DNA from: Paenibacillus_E qinlingensis
GTDB lineage: Bacteria > Bacillota > Bacilli > Paenibacillales > NBRC-103111
Length of the DNA: 64,000 bases
Direction of reading: 5' to 3'
Assembly (NCBI RefSeq): GCF_028746185.1
Contig: NZ_JAQIVH010000039.1
Location: 186,001-250,000, forward strand
Part shown: piece after piece, positions 1-9,534 of the stretch
Layout of the letters: every line of letters starts with the position of its first letter
How positions within the stretch are numbered: the first letter of the stretch is position 1
The notes under the pieces: model-generated
Databases searched by the model: none
What the model was told of the DNA's origin: nothing
The model's input: only the letters and a program-made list of their open reading frames with translations
Program-made: the position numbers and the translations under genes

Positions 1-190
1 CCGCTTACAAGTTTATGTATCCCCCCTCGCCTCATCCAAGCTCAGACTCAGCTTATCAGTTTGGAAAGAGGTTCCGAAACAATCATTTGCTCATATTTTC
101 CATTTTTCTGAGCTAATGATTATTGTGGAGAAATATGATACTCCCGACAAATATTCAAAATACTGGGATGTGTCACGAATGCGTAATAAG
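1..190. other. Intergenic, no gene recognised
   Basis: I see no convincing reading frame, RNA or terminator here. An open frame starting at 116 runs into the tandem array that follows and encodes repeat-derived cysteine/leucine-rich sequence, so I do not accept it. Confidence 0.4.
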
Positions 191-413
191 GCGCTAGCCC
201 GCTACAGCCGACGAGGCTGCTGCTCTTGCGCACTTTATTTGTGCGCTAGCCCGCTACAGCCGACGAGGCTGCTGCTCTTGCGCACTTTATTTGTGCGCTA
301 GCCCGCTACAGCCGACGGAGCTGCTTCCCTTGCGCACATTATTTGTGCGCTAGCCCTCTACAGCCGACGGAGCTGCTGCTCTTGCGCACTTTATTTGTGC
401 GCTAGCCCGCTAC
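191..413. repeat. Tandem array of four 52-bp units (array 1)
   Basis: Four head-to-tail units of exactly 52 bp occupy 199-406, with a partial unit at each end. Each unit carries GCGCAC, a 7-nt AT-rich loop (TTTATTT or ATTATTT) and GTGCGC, so it can fold into a small hairpin, followed by GCTAGC and the conserved ACAGCCGACG. The same family, with GCGCGC in place of CCCGC after GCTAGC, forms the larger array at 9535-10262. The two arrays lie at either end of the pectin gene block. No spacers separate units, so this is not a CRISPR array. Confidence 0.9.
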
Positions 414-434
414 GGGCGCAGAGTCTGCAAAATC

Positions 435-472
435 GTAAAACAGACCGCCAGCAAGCTGGTGGCCTGTTTTAC
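435..472 (-). terminator. Terminator of the beta-helix gene
   Basis: An 18-bp inverted repeat (GTAAAACAG...CTGTTTTAC with GCTGG/CCAGC at the tip) lies just past the minus-strand stop at 550. It has one mismatch and one wobble, and the minus-strand copy ends in CTGTTTTAC. It fits a Rho-independent terminator. Confidence 0.7.
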
Positions 473-549
473 AATAAGATCTCATTTATACTAACTGCGC
501 AATAACAATAAGATCGAAGAGATCAACTTGATTGTCATCATTTGAGTTT

Positions 550-3500
550 TTAGTTCCCCGCAAGCGTTGCGATATCCGTACCCGTCAATGCGTTGCCAAA
601 AACGTATACTTCGTCAATCTTGCCGTTAAAGGCATTCGAGAAATCCGGCCGTCTTCCTATAAAGACATGGCTGGTGTTATTGTATTGTGTCGATGGAATT
701 GAGCTGATGTTTGAGTTGCTTAATGTGCCGTTGACGTAGAGCCTTAATGCGACGCCCGGCTCGAAAACGCCCGCCAGATGCACCCATTGGCCAACCGGCA
801 GCGTACTTGCTGACTCCACGGTTATGGAAGAATTCGAACCCGTTGCGATCTGGAAGACGCCTTTGCCTCCGGATTTCACATTGAGGCTCCATGACCTGGA
901 GTTGGAACCGTACTCCTTTGAAATAATTCTGCCATCGCCCGAGAAGCTGTCAACATAGATCCAGGCGGCAGCAGACATGGCACCGGTGAATTGCAGTGCA
1001 GTGGGCGTTCCCAGATCGATTTCATCGTTCACGCCATCGAAATCCAGACTGTTTCCAATCTTGCCCGCTGTCCATACAGGACCGTTGATCAGGGTTCCGT
1101 TTAATAGATTGCCCGAGGAATCCGATGCAACGGTTCCCGAGGTCTCATCAAGGTTCCAGTGCCCTACAACGGATATTGAAGATGCTACTGTAAACTGAAT
1201 CGTGTACGTACTACTCGTCGTTCCATCAGAAGATGTCACCGTCACAACAGCCGTGCCCGGTATACTCGTCGGCAACGTATATGCGACTGTAGAAGGCACG
1301 GCCGATCCGGCATCCAGCGATGTCGCTGTCACCGTCGGTACGGGTGAGCCGGCAGGCAGGGCGACAACGTAGCTATACGTATTCGAATCGAACCCTGCAA
1401 CGGACTGTCCATTCACCTGCAGACCGCCAAGCATCGCCGGCACTCGCACTCTATACTCAGCTTGGTTCACCCCATTAACCGAGCTATTTGCCGTAATCGT
1501 TGCACTACCCGCGTAAGCCCCAGTAATCTGTACAGAAGCTACATCACTGATGGTTGTAGAAGTTATTGGAGCAGCCGCACTGCTCGATTTCCAGTTTGCA
1601 CTCAAATTAGAGGTGTTCGGGAAAGCTTTGGTCGAATTGATTTGCACAGTTTGCCCAACGGGAACCGTAGTAACCGAATTATCTGCTTTGATTGTAATCG
1701 GCACTGAGAATCCATTCGCCAGCCTTACAAACAAAGTAGAATATTCCGCAGCTCTATTAAATGAAGCTTTCGTTCTATCCACTTGGATGGTGAAGGTTAC
1801 CTGGCTATTGCTTGCAAAAGTCCCCGAAACAGGTGTAGCCGTGTACCAGTCCTCTTCCGCATTGCGGCGAATCGTATAGTTGCCTGAACCGGTCAAAGCA
1901 CCTGTAGAGATTGTAAAGCTAGCCGAGTTATCCGTAGCAGGGATCGCGACCAAATATTTATCCGATTGGAATGGAATAGGTCGTTTAGGAAACAGACTGC
2001 TTCCCCCTGCTTCAAACGCACCGATATCCGGAGCGCTGCCAGAGTAAGACTCCGCGAAGTTCTTCACAACGGTTCCCTTATCAATAACATTCACTTCTCT
2101 TGCAGCATCGACACCGGAAGCGGTTGGCGTGAAAACACCAGCGCCAGGATTGGTCATCTTACCAATCTTGAACAGCCCGTGTGCCTCAGCACCAGGGTTA
2201 GCTACGATTTGACCTGCTCCATCAGCAGCCGTAGTACGCCCCAGCGCATCGTAATCAAAATTCGTTCCAGGATTGATAGATGGACTATTATCTTCGATAT
2301 TATAGAAATTAGATGATCCGCTGGTGAGATTTCTCATGACGACGATCAGGTTATTTCTTGTTCCGCCGTGCCAGTTCTTTGGCGTACTACTGCCTACAAT
2401 CGCTTTCGGAACGGCATAAATCGTATTATTAAAAAACCACGTCTCACCATCATACACCGTGCTGCTATTCCCGCCTAATTTGATAACTGATCCTGTTCCC
2501 ACACGTCTGAAATCATTCATATTGTACAGGACATTATTAAAGGCATAGCTCGGACCCACCATATTCGGCGCAAAACTCAACCCGGCATAGCTCATCTCAA
2601 CTCGGTTATCGAATACCCTGATATTCGACTGTCCACCATCTAACTCAACACTATCATCATTGGCATAACCGAAGAAGTTTCCATAAATATCCGCATCTTT
2701 ATAGAAACCGCCGCTTTCCTGGCTATTATAATAGCCGCTGATGACATCATTTAAACGGTGGTATTCATCCGTACCACTAAAGTCGTTATACCGAACTACA
2801 ATGCCGCCTGCACTTCGAAGATACATGGCCTCAGGACCCTGTGGGTGAGAATTGCTGAATGCTTGGCCATCCGAGGTGATCCCGGTCCAAGGATTCGCGT
2901 ATCCTCTTGGCTCGTGGACGTAACTTCTTTCCACGACAATGTTCTTGGCATCTTCAATACGGAAGCCGGCATCTCCTTCCAGCATATTCCCCTGATCGTC
3001 GATAGGCGTTCCATACCCTACATCACTCTTGTTAATAAAAGCGAGCTGCTGCGGCGTATGCACGGTATCAACGGCCACCCGTCCCCAGCCGGAGATGTCG
3101 GCATTGGTGATTCGGACATTATGATCTGTACTGTTCAAGAAGAACCCATTTTTCTTGCCGCCTTTGACAATAAAGCCTTCTAGTATCGTATAAGACGAAT
3201 TCGTCACGGTTACAGCATGATCCGTTGCAAACCCAGCATCAATCGTCAGCCCTGTGTCATTGACAATCTTGATCCAGCCATTATTGGTTCCCGTTATCCC
3301 ATTAATAGTCAAACCACCGCTAGTGTATATACTGGATAAGGAAATGGTCTGTGCAATCGTCGGTGTCGACGTCCATGTGCGAACCGTACCTGTCTCCGAT
3401 TTGAGCAGCGTACTTCCATAATAGATATCTGATTTCACATCATAGGAGGTATCTTCATCCAGCCTTACAATGCTGCCAGAAAAAATCCCTTTATCCGGAA

Positions 3501-4587
3501 TCATAATAGGCTCCAATGCTTCCCTCCATATCGTATCCGTCGTCTTCTTGTAGTACAGATGGCGAATTAAATCATCCCGTCCTCCAGCGATATAGACACT
3601 GATTGAATTGAACGAAGGAGTCAACGTTAAACCATACACGGGATTAGGCATCCCAGCCACAACGTTAACCTGAGTTGAAGCTGTATAAACCGCATTGGTT
3701 ACACTAGGCGGAGTTATTGTCGTCGATGTCGCTGTGATCGTGGCCGTACCTGTATTCACTGCTGTTACTAACCCTGTGTTAATATCCACGGTTGCTACGT
3801 TCGTATTGCTGCTAAACCACTTCACTGCCTGTGGAGCACCAGCAGGACTCACCGTTGCTATTAGTGTTTCTGTTCCTGCCATCTCTATCGCTGTAGATGT
3901 CTTATTCATACTTACGCCGGTAACAGTAACAGGTGTCGAACCTCCAGTTTGAACGATGCTAATATCATCGACATAAGCAATCATGCTGGCGCTAGTTGCG
4001 TTTATTGAATAGACATATACGCGCATATATTTAGCGTTAGCCGGAACTGTAAAGCTTTTCTGAATTTGGGTGTATCCCGATGTCGCCACGCCCGTTATAC
4101 CACCAACACTCACATCACTACCGACTTGTGCCGCACCCGTGTTGCTAAAGTTATCTGGGTTTACCTTGTTGTCGTAGAAACGGATCGTCATGCCAGTAGC
4201 AGATCCGCCACTGGCACACGCAGCCGTACAAGTAGGTACGTCAATATAAAAGGACGCATCGTACGTCTGTCCGGGAATAACCGAAACATATTGCTGCGCA
4301 GGCGTTTTTTGCGTACCTGAACCCGCAGAAACCTTCAAAGCATTATTCCCCGTACGAGCATAGGTGGATCCTGCTGGACTGCCATTCGTAGCCTTAGCCC
4401 CGGTAGAATCGATCTTCCACCCATCAAAAATCGTTACTCCAGAACCTGTTGCACTCTCAAATCCACCGTTAAGTAGTGTTCCATTTCCATAAGCTGCTGC
4501 TGGAGCTGCCATACCTAGCGGGATAAATGCGAGCATTAAGCAAAATACGACGATCCTAGACAAATGATTTTTAAACGTTTCATTCAT
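550..4587 (-). CDS. Secreted multidomain parallel beta-helix protein with CBM-like, Ig-like and LamG domains; probable pectin-active enzyme
   Basis: The protein is about 1345 residues and secreted. The start is ATG 4587, preceded by AAAGGAGG; the frame opens 32 codons earlier without a ribosome site. A signal peptide (residues 1-32, ending PAAA) is followed by a carbohydrate-binding-like jelly roll (about 34-210), a Big_2 Ig-like domain (about 215-300) and a long right-handed parallel beta-helix (about 400-850) of short repeats such as NIVVERSYVHEP and NIRVFDNRVEMSYAG. Ig-like and cadherin-like sandwich modules come next, then a C-terminal LamG/concanavalin-like domain (about 1140-1345). Beta-helix folds are typical of pectate and rhamnogalacturonan lyases, and the upstream genes are PL22 and GH105, so extracellular pectin cleavage is inferred. 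I could not assign catalytic residues. No SLH or sortase signal is visible. It has its own promoter at 4810-4854. Confidence 0.85.
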   Translation of the reverse strand: MNETFKNHLSRIVVFCLMLAFIPLGMAAPAAAYGNGTLLNGGFESATGSGVTIFDGWKIDSTGAKATNGSPAGSTYARTGNNALKVSAGSGTQKTPAQQYVSVIPGQTYDASFYIDVPTCTAACASGGSATGMTIRFYDNKVNPDNFSNTGAAQVGSDVSVGGITGVATSGYTQIQKSFTVPANAKYMRVYVYSINATSASMIAYVDDISIVQTGGSTPVTVTGVSMNKTSTAIEMAGTETLIATVSPAGAPQAVKWFSSNTNVATVDINTGLVTAVNTGTATITATSTTITPPSVTNAVYTASTQVNVVAGMPNPVYGLTLTPSFNSISVYIAGGRDDLIRHLYYKKTTDTIWREALEPIMIPDKGIFSGSIVRLDEDTSYDVKSDIYYGSTLLKSETGTVRTWTSTPTIAQTISLSSIYTSGGLTINGITGTNNGWIKIVNDTGLTIDAGFATDHAVTVTNSSYTILEGFIVKGGKKNGFFLNSTDHNVRITNADISGWGRVAVDTVHTPQQLAFINKSDVGYGTPIDDQGNMLEGDAGFRIEDAKNIVVERSYVHEPRGYANPWTGITSDGQAFSNSHPQGPEAMYLRSAGGIVVRYNDFSGTDEYHRLNDVISGYYNSQESGGFYKDADIYGNFFGYANDDSVELDGGQSNIRVFDNRVEMSYAGLSFAPNMVGPSYAFNNVLYNMNDFRRVGTGSVIKLGGNSSTVYDGETWFFNNTIYAVPKAIVGSSTPKNWHGGTRNNLIVVMRNLTSGSSNFYNIEDNSPSINPGTNFDYDALGRTTAADGAGQIVANPGAEAHGLFKIGKMTNPGAGVFTPTASGVDAAREVNVIDKGTVVKNFAESYSGSAPDIGAFEAGGSSLFPKRPIPFQSDKYLVAIPATDNSASFTISTGALTGSGNYTIRRNAEEDWYTATPVSGTFASNSQVTFTIQVDRTKASFNRAAEYSTLFVRLANGFSVPITIKADNSVTTVPVGQTVQINSTKAFPNTSNLSANWKSSSAAAPITSTTISDVASVQITGAYAGSATITANSSVNGVNQAEYRVRVPAMLGGLQVNGQSVAGFDSNTYSYVVALPAGSPVPTVTATSLDAGSAVPSTVAYTLPTSIPGTAVVTVTSSDGTTSSTYTIQFTVASSISVVGHWNLDETSGTVASDSSGNLLNGTLINGPVWTAGKIGNSLDFDGVNDEIDLGTPTALQFTGAMSAAAWIYVDSFSGDGRIISKEYGSNSRSWSLNVKSGGKGVFQIATGSNSSITVESASTLPVGQWVHLAGVFEPGVALRLYVNGTLSNSNISSIPSTQYNNTSHVFIGRRPDFSNAFNGKIDEVYVFGNALTGTDIATLAGN

Positions 4588-4809
4588 TAACACGTTCCTC
4601 CTTTGATTCGCTTTCTTACAAGCCCGTCTTCGAAACTCAGTCCGTGGATTCTTGATGCAAATTCCCATTGCAATCGCTTTCAAGTAGCTGTGTTCGATCC
4701 ATCAAACCTTGCCATCCCTTCACCTGTCTACTCATCCCCTCCTTCCCATTGGCGGGAGGTCCACTTAGTAACATCGCTTTCACTTCTAAGGGACTATTTC
4801 CACGTGCTC

Positions 4810-4854
4810 AGTATGTGTTCGAGCGCAAATGACAGTCAACATTCATTTGTTCAG
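4810..4854 (-). promoter_or_regulatory. Promoter with putative AraC activator box, beta-helix gene
   Basis: On the minus strand the box CTGAACAAATGAAT (4841-4854) is followed by -35 TTGACT, an 18-nt spacer and -10 CATACT. The box and -35/-10 geometry are the same as at 9473-9517 and 16290-16334. The first bases of the box are the last codons and stop of the upstream propeller gene. The predicted 5' leader to ATG 4587 is about 215 nt. Confidence 0.6.
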
Positions 4855-6039
4855 CAGCAGTTTTTCCCTTACTTGTCGCAGATCCATCACATACACATGC
4901 CGTCTTCCTTCATGAGTGGAGTCGAACGAAATATGCGTCCCTGCCCGATTCCAGCGCGGATGCAGATCACAGCGGATGTCGCCTTCGATATCTGGCAGAG
5001 AGTAATACGAACCGAGCGTCATGCCGCGCTTTTTTTCCAAAGAATAGACATACAAATGCCGATAGCTATCCGCATCAGGATAACTGTCATAAAGCAAGTA
5101 CTGTCGATCTGGTGAGTAACTGCAATGACCGTCCTTCAAGAAAAATGTGTTATCGATCATCTCGGCCTCATGCGTTAGATCTCTTAGCTCATATAATTGA
5201 TCGCCTGCATCGCCGCTTTCTGCTCCGCGTGAATGAAAAATAATGGTTTCCCTGTCACGCCAATGATAATGAGACGCATACGAATAATCGGACAAGAGGA
5301 ATAGGTCCGAACCATCACGGTTGACCGTCAGGATAGCCGTTTCCCAGACTTCGCCAGGCTCAGGAAAATAACGAACAAGGAAAACGAGACGAGAACCGTC
5401 CGTGTTAAAAGTGATATGGTTAATCAGTAGCTTCTTGTCTTGATCCCCAAAGCGGGATTTGGTGAAATCCCATATTTGTTGAAGTGACAATACGAGTCGG
5501 GATTCCCCTGTTGCCAAGTCGATCAGAAAAATCCCGTCATCCGTAGAATGACGAGCTTCTTTAAACAGGTCCTCTCTCCCCGCATACCCATAGCCAGGCC
5601 GGAAATCGAACATCCGGTCGAAATTAATACTTACTGCATACGTACCTGTAGGATCGACATTGGCCACCGGAAGCGCTAGTTGCCGGGAAGTTCCAGTATG
5701 AATATTGTGCACAATTCCTCTGTAAGATTCACCATCCCTCGTGTTGTAGATGATCTCTTTCTCTGGAAAAGCAGGGTGCCACTGCAGCATGCTCCCCTGC
5801 TGGAAATTCCAAGCAGTCGTTTCCGCCAAGGGATGAAAGGAATGGTCCAGCATATCGATGTACCCCATAATGGCGTTGTCCCTCGAATGCGGAAGTCGAT
5901 CCATGAAATCGACTTTATGACATAGATGGTATCGGTCACTTTGGCTCCACGCAGGTGTATCGTAATAACCAAAGAAATAATGCGCATCTTCCTGCGTCAG
6001 TCGTTCTGCTTTCACTAGCTCGTTCTTGATAGCAATCAT
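4843..6039 (-). CDS. TolB-like beta-propeller protein, oligogalacturonate-lyase-like relative
   Basis: A 398-residue cytosolic protein with no signal peptide, starting at ATG 6039 after GGAGGAGAGG. Repeated motifs such as SPDRQYLLYDS and NTDGSRLVFLVRYF mark a multi-bladed WD40/TolB-type propeller. The N-terminus carries YFFGYYDTPAW. Near the end, CDLHPRW sits where the neighbouring PL22 enzyme has QMSHPHP, so the histidine-proline pair is kept but two metal-ligand positions differ. It lies 15 nt after the PL22 gene, as the third gene of the GH105-PL22-propeller operon. It may be a separate conserved family that handles or senses pectic oligosaccharides rather than an active lyase; the function is not established. 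Confidence 0.8.
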   Translation of the reverse strand: MIAIKNELVKAERLTQEDAHYFFGYYDTPAWSQSDRYHLCHKVDFMDRLPHSRDNAIMGYIDMLDHSFHPLAETTAWNFQQGSMLQWHPAFPEKEIIYNTRDGESYRGIVHNIHTGTSRQLALPVANVDPTGTYAVSINFDRMFDFRPGYGYAGREDLFKEARHSTDDGIFLIDLATGESRLVLSLQQIWDFTKSRFGDQDKKLLINHITFNTDGSRLVFLVRYFPEPGEVWETAILTVNRDGSDLFLLSDYSYASHYHWRDRETIIFHSRGAESGDAGDQLYELRDLTHEAEMIDNTFFLKDGHCSYSPDRQYLLYDSYPDADSYRHLYVYSLEKKRGMTLGSYYSLPDIEGDIRCDLHPRWNRAGTHISFDSTHEGRRHVYVMDLRQVREKLLLNK

Positions 6040-6054
6040 GAGAACCTCTCCTCC

Positions 6055-7233
6055 CTATCTTTCTATCCGCTTATCACTCTTTATCGTTTTGTCCCAATCT
6101 GCCCTGGCCAAATATACATTTGATCTGCCGCCCAAGTCGGAGGAGAATAGGATATGCTGGTCATCACGTGTAAAAAGAGGATGCGGATGCGACATCTGGC
6201 TGCGCCAGGAAGTGCCATGTGCACAAAGAAGACCGACTTCTATGGCATCCCCTTGGTATCTCAATAAGGACATATAGTTTCCCTTATCCTCCATCACTTC
6301 GCGAATAGGCGCACGATCGCCGACACCCATCGTTTCCCCGTAGTTCATCTGTACATGGGAGGGGCGTGTATATGGGTAATAATATCTTCTCTCGTTAGAG
6401 CCATCCACGTTGATGAAAATATCGCCATGCAGTAAAAATTCATCCCCGATCCGCTCCCTAGACGAATATTGGGCACCAATCCTGCCGCTGGCCGTAAAAA
6501 ATTCATGTCCGATCCGTTCCAAATTGACCTTCTGATCCACGAGCGGATACACTTTGTCATGGTCGACACGCGCCGTCCACATTCTCTGAACTTGAAGCCA
6601 TGGACCTTCATGGCAAAACACAATAATATTCGGGTCGATCGGACTAATATTCACATGGGAAATATATTGCCCTTCTCCCCATACCACATAAGGAGCTCTT
6701 TTTTCGATGTCATAACGGATGACCACGCTCGTTGGTCTGCGGAAGTGCTTTTCCCTATGCGTGGAATAAGTACCCCCTGTTTCCGTACAAAGTTCCATAT
6801 GTTCCACATACGAAAAAGCAAGGAATTTCCCAGAATTATCGATAGATAAATCACTGGGCTTGAAGCCGATTGGAATTTGCATGAGCTCCTCGACTTCCAG
6901 ATTATCAAGGCGAACCCGCATCAGTGTACGATCGGCAAAATAATAAACAATATGATGCCAAGCATCGAGTACGGAACTGAAAGGACTAACTCCGTCTTGA
7001 TCGGTAACTTGCACCATTTGTCCATCTTTGAACCGTAAAGTGTACAATTGCATCGAACCTGTGCGGTTAGAAGCCAGCAAGACGTAATTATTTTCTGAAT
7101 CAATCAATGTTTTGGTGAAATAGGGATGATACGTATCGCCGGAATTGTCCGTGAGCTGTATCACCTCGACACCCGTTAACTCGTCTTGCTTTCTGGTGAT
7201 CGTTGAGTAATATACATCGCCTTTCATATCCAT
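6055..7233 (-). CDS. Oligogalacturonate lyase, polysaccharide lyase family 22
   Basis: A 392-residue cytosolic beta-propeller protein. PL22 enzymes cleave short (unsaturated) oligogalacturonides by beta-elimination in the cytoplasm. Family marks are FCHEGPW with VQRMW, GHEFFTASGRIGAQYSS, and QMSHPHP near the C-terminus. In that last motif Q346, H349 and H351 match the spacing of the Gln-x-x-His-x-His metal ligands known in Yersinia PL22. The propeller blades are visible as repeated SxDNSGKFLAFSY-like segments. The gene follows the GH105 gene by 26 nt and precedes a second propeller gene by 15 nt. The second ATG (7227) has better spacing from GAGGAG than the first, so the true start may be two codons later. 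Confidence 0.88.
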   Translation of the reverse strand: MDMKGDVYYSTITRKQDELTGVEVIQLTDNSGDTYHPYFTKTLIDSENNYVLLASNRTGSMQLYTLRFKDGQMVQVTDQDGVSPFSSVLDAWHHIVYYFADRTLMRVRLDNLEVEELMQIPIGFKPSDLSIDNSGKFLAFSYVEHMELCTETGGTYSTHREKHFRRPTSVVIRYDIEKRAPYVVWGEGQYISHVNISPIDPNIIVFCHEGPWLQVQRMWTARVDHDKVYPLVDQKVNLERIGHEFFTASGRIGAQYSSRERIGDEFLLHGDIFINVDGSNERRYYYPYTRPSHVQMNYGETMGVGDRAPIREVMEDKGNYMSLLRYQGDAIEVGLLCAHGTSWRSQMSHPHPLFTRDDQHILFSSDLGGRSNVYLARADWDKTIKSDKRIER

Positions 7234-7259
7234 CCACTCCTCATCAATTATTCTGCTGT

Positions 7260-9449
7260 CTATAACGTTGCTAACATCCTATCCATCGCATCGGCTTCAA
7301 TTCCAGCAAGCAGGACGATGCCAATGCCGTGAGGATCATTCGTAACCACCTTAAGCTCATATTTGTAATACTCAGGGGAAAAGGAATATTTGGATCCACA
7401 GCATACACCATGGACGGATCCATTTCCTTCAAAAGCATGGCATATCAATCCGCTCCACGCTTTGCGTACCGCATTTGCATACAATCGGGGCTTATCCAGC
7501 CAGCCAAAGCGCACTCCTCTCGCAAAAGCATAAATAAACATCGATGTGCAGGACGTTTCCTCGAATGAACTTTCATCTGTCAATACTTGATGCCACAAGC
7601 CATTCTTCCCTTGCCGGGCAAGTAACCCCTCGGAGAACTCTTGGAAGAAGGCAAGTAGATCTCCTCTGTCCGGGTGGTTCTCCGGCATGATCTCCAGCAG
7701 CTCCGATAAAGAGAAGAGTACCCAACCATTTCCGCGTCCCCAAGGTATCCCATTCGCCATTGGGAATTTAAAGTCATAGACATGAGACATCAAATTTTTA
7801 TCTGAAAGATACAAGTATTTCTTAAAAAGAAGAAACTGTCTGGCAGCATCATCCAGCCATTTGCGCTCACCTGTTAACATGTAGTAACGGCACAGGAAAG
7901 GGGTACTCATATATAAGTCGTCTGCCCACAACGTGTTTTCCATGTAATAACCTTTGGATTCCCGATAAAACGCACCGTCGTCCTGCCGCTCTTGCGTATT
8001 AGCCATATAGTCGGCAATGATATGGGCCAACCTGACAAAGCCTTCCTCTTGCGCTTCTTTATTCGCCTCGAGCATCGCACTGCCGATGGAACCGCAATCG
8101 TCCAGCATCTTCATATCAACCAGCTTCGTGTTCATCGCTGGATACCCATATTGTTCGCGATCCCACAGCGCATAGCTGTACATGGACGTACACGCTTTCA
8201 GATGTTGAAGTACGTATCGGACGATATCATATCTCGCGAGTTTTCTGCCCGTCTGGAGAAGGCCGTACAAGGTGACGCCGATTGGATAGTTCCATCTTGC
8301 GTAACGGGCATTGTGAAGGTAGGGCCTAACCCATACACCTGGCCTGTCTACCCGCCAAAACGTGTGGTTACCCTCTTCCATTTCGAACAAACGAGTCATC
8401 GTTTGCAGCTGCTCCGGGAGGATACTTTCAGATCGTTCAAGCGGCCCTACATACAGCCAGCATTCATCCGTACCTTTCACCGGATGCGGCAGACTGAACG
8501 AATACGGCTCATCGTTAGCGGACACTTCCAGTGAGAAACCCCAGTCTCTCTCCCCGTAGCAAGCCGACTCGACTAACCAATTATGTGCTCCGTATGGGAG
8601 ATCGACCTCAACCTCAAATGATCCTTCCGTCTCGGTTAGAGCGACTTGTTCATTATTAACCCATATACGCAGCGGGCCGGTTGCCCATCCTTTCAGGGCG
8701 AATGGATTCCTATCGGGGAGGACGGATTCCCCTTTCGACCACGCATAGGCCACTTTATCCGGCTTAATCCCGAATAGGCGAGCGCAGTTCATCAGCGACG
8801 CTTGATCATTCGTCCACTCTCGAGAAGGTAACCACCGGACTGGCGATTCCGATTCGGCTCCTTTCACATCAGGAAAGTTAGTTTCCCCGAACCTTTCATC
8901 GTCTTGTGGCTCCGAATATACCCAGCCACCACAGTCATATCGTTCATGGAACGGGTTCATGAAATCCAGCGGATTCGAATGGCTCCGGTTTGAGCCAAAT
9001 ACACAACCGAAACCAGAGGCTACCTTACGGAAGATGAGTAGGAAAGCATTCCAGCCTTTTTGCAGCTGTACGTCCACGATCTTGCGTGTCTCTACGTTTA
9101 CCTCTTCGGCTACACTTGATTTATAAAGCAGCTTGCCATTCAGCAGCAGCTTGGTCGGACCATAACAATTGAGAGCTGTTTCGACAGTCCTGACATTGTC
9201 ACTCCACAGCATGCCAAGGGCGAAAGCATATTGACCAAAGGAAGCATCCGGATGCTTATTCTGCATATTAAAATCAAATCTGCCATCCTGCAGCTGAGGA
9301 ATCGAAAGCCTGCTATAGCACCGAAATACGAACGGATGCGGGGGATTGTTCGCTATATAAGCACCGGCAATCGTCTCAAGAATCGTATCTGTGTTCTGAT
9401 CTGCCAGCTTATAGGCCATGCCGGCTTCTACTTCGAAATACCGTTTCAT
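7260..9449 (-). CDS. GH105 unsaturated uronyl hydrolase with N-terminal extension
   Basis: A 729-residue cytosolic protein starting at ATG 9449 after AAAGGAGG. The C-terminal half (about 375-729) is a GH105 (alpha/alpha)6 barrel. It carries LWADDLYMSTPF, whose first Asp (about residue 510) corresponds to the catalytic Asp of YteR-type enzymes, WGRGNGWV, and GLWHQVLTD followed by EETSCTSMFIYA. GH105 enzymes remove the unsaturated uronic acid left by pectin or rhamnogalacturonan lyases. The first about 360 residues form an unrecognised beta-rich region, so the protein is about twice the usual family length. It is the first gene of the operon with PL22 and the second propeller, under the promoter at 9473-9517. 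Confidence 0.87.
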   Translation of the reverse strand: MKRYFEVEAGMAYKLADQNTDTILETIAGAYIANNPPHPFVFRCYSRLSIPQLQDGRFDFNMQNKHPDASFGQYAFALGMLWSDNVRTVETALNCYGPTKLLLNGKLLYKSSVAEEVNVETRKIVDVQLQKGWNAFLLIFRKVASGFGCVFGSNRSHSNPLDFMNPFHERYDCGGWVYSEPQDDERFGETNFPDVKGAESESPVRWLPSREWTNDQASLMNCARLFGIKPDKVAYAWSKGESVLPDRNPFALKGWATGPLRIWVNNEQVALTETEGSFEVEVDLPYGAHNWLVESACYGERDWGFSLEVSANDEPYSFSLPHPVKGTDECWLYVGPLERSESILPEQLQTMTRLFEMEEGNHTFWRVDRPGVWVRPYLHNARYARWNYPIGVTLYGLLQTGRKLARYDIVRYVLQHLKACTSMYSYALWDREQYGYPAMNTKLVDMKMLDDCGSIGSAMLEANKEAQEEGFVRLAHIIADYMANTQERQDDGAFYRESKGYYMENTLWADDLYMSTPFLCRYYMLTGERKWLDDAARQFLLFKKYLYLSDKNLMSHVYDFKFPMANGIPWGRGNGWVLFSLSELLEIMPENHPDRGDLLAFFQEFSEGLLARQGKNGLWHQVLTDESSFEETSCTSMFIYAFARGVRFGWLDKPRLYANAVRKAWSGLICHAFEGNGSVHGVCCGSKYSFSPEYYKYELKVVTNDPHGIGIVLLAGIEADAMDRMLATL

Positions 9450-9472
9450 ACGCTCTCCTCCTTTCGCCTTTA

Positions 9473-9517
9473 AATATAGGTTCCATGCTGGATATCAGTC
9501 TATATTCATTTGTTCAG
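9473..9517 (-). promoter_or_regulatory. Promoter with putative AraC activator box, GH105 operon
   Basis: The minus strand reads CTGAACAAATGAAT (9504-9517), then -35 TAGACT (9497-9502), an 18-nt spacer and -10 TATATT (9473-9478). The ATG is 23 nt further on. The poor -35 next to a conserved box suggests activator dependence. Confidence 0.65.
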
Positions 9518-9534
9518 ATATGAAAAAAGGCAGC

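Noticed and set aside
116..301. 61-codon open frame over array 1
   Set aside because: It is read through tandem repeats, has no ribosome site, and its sequence simply repeats with the array.
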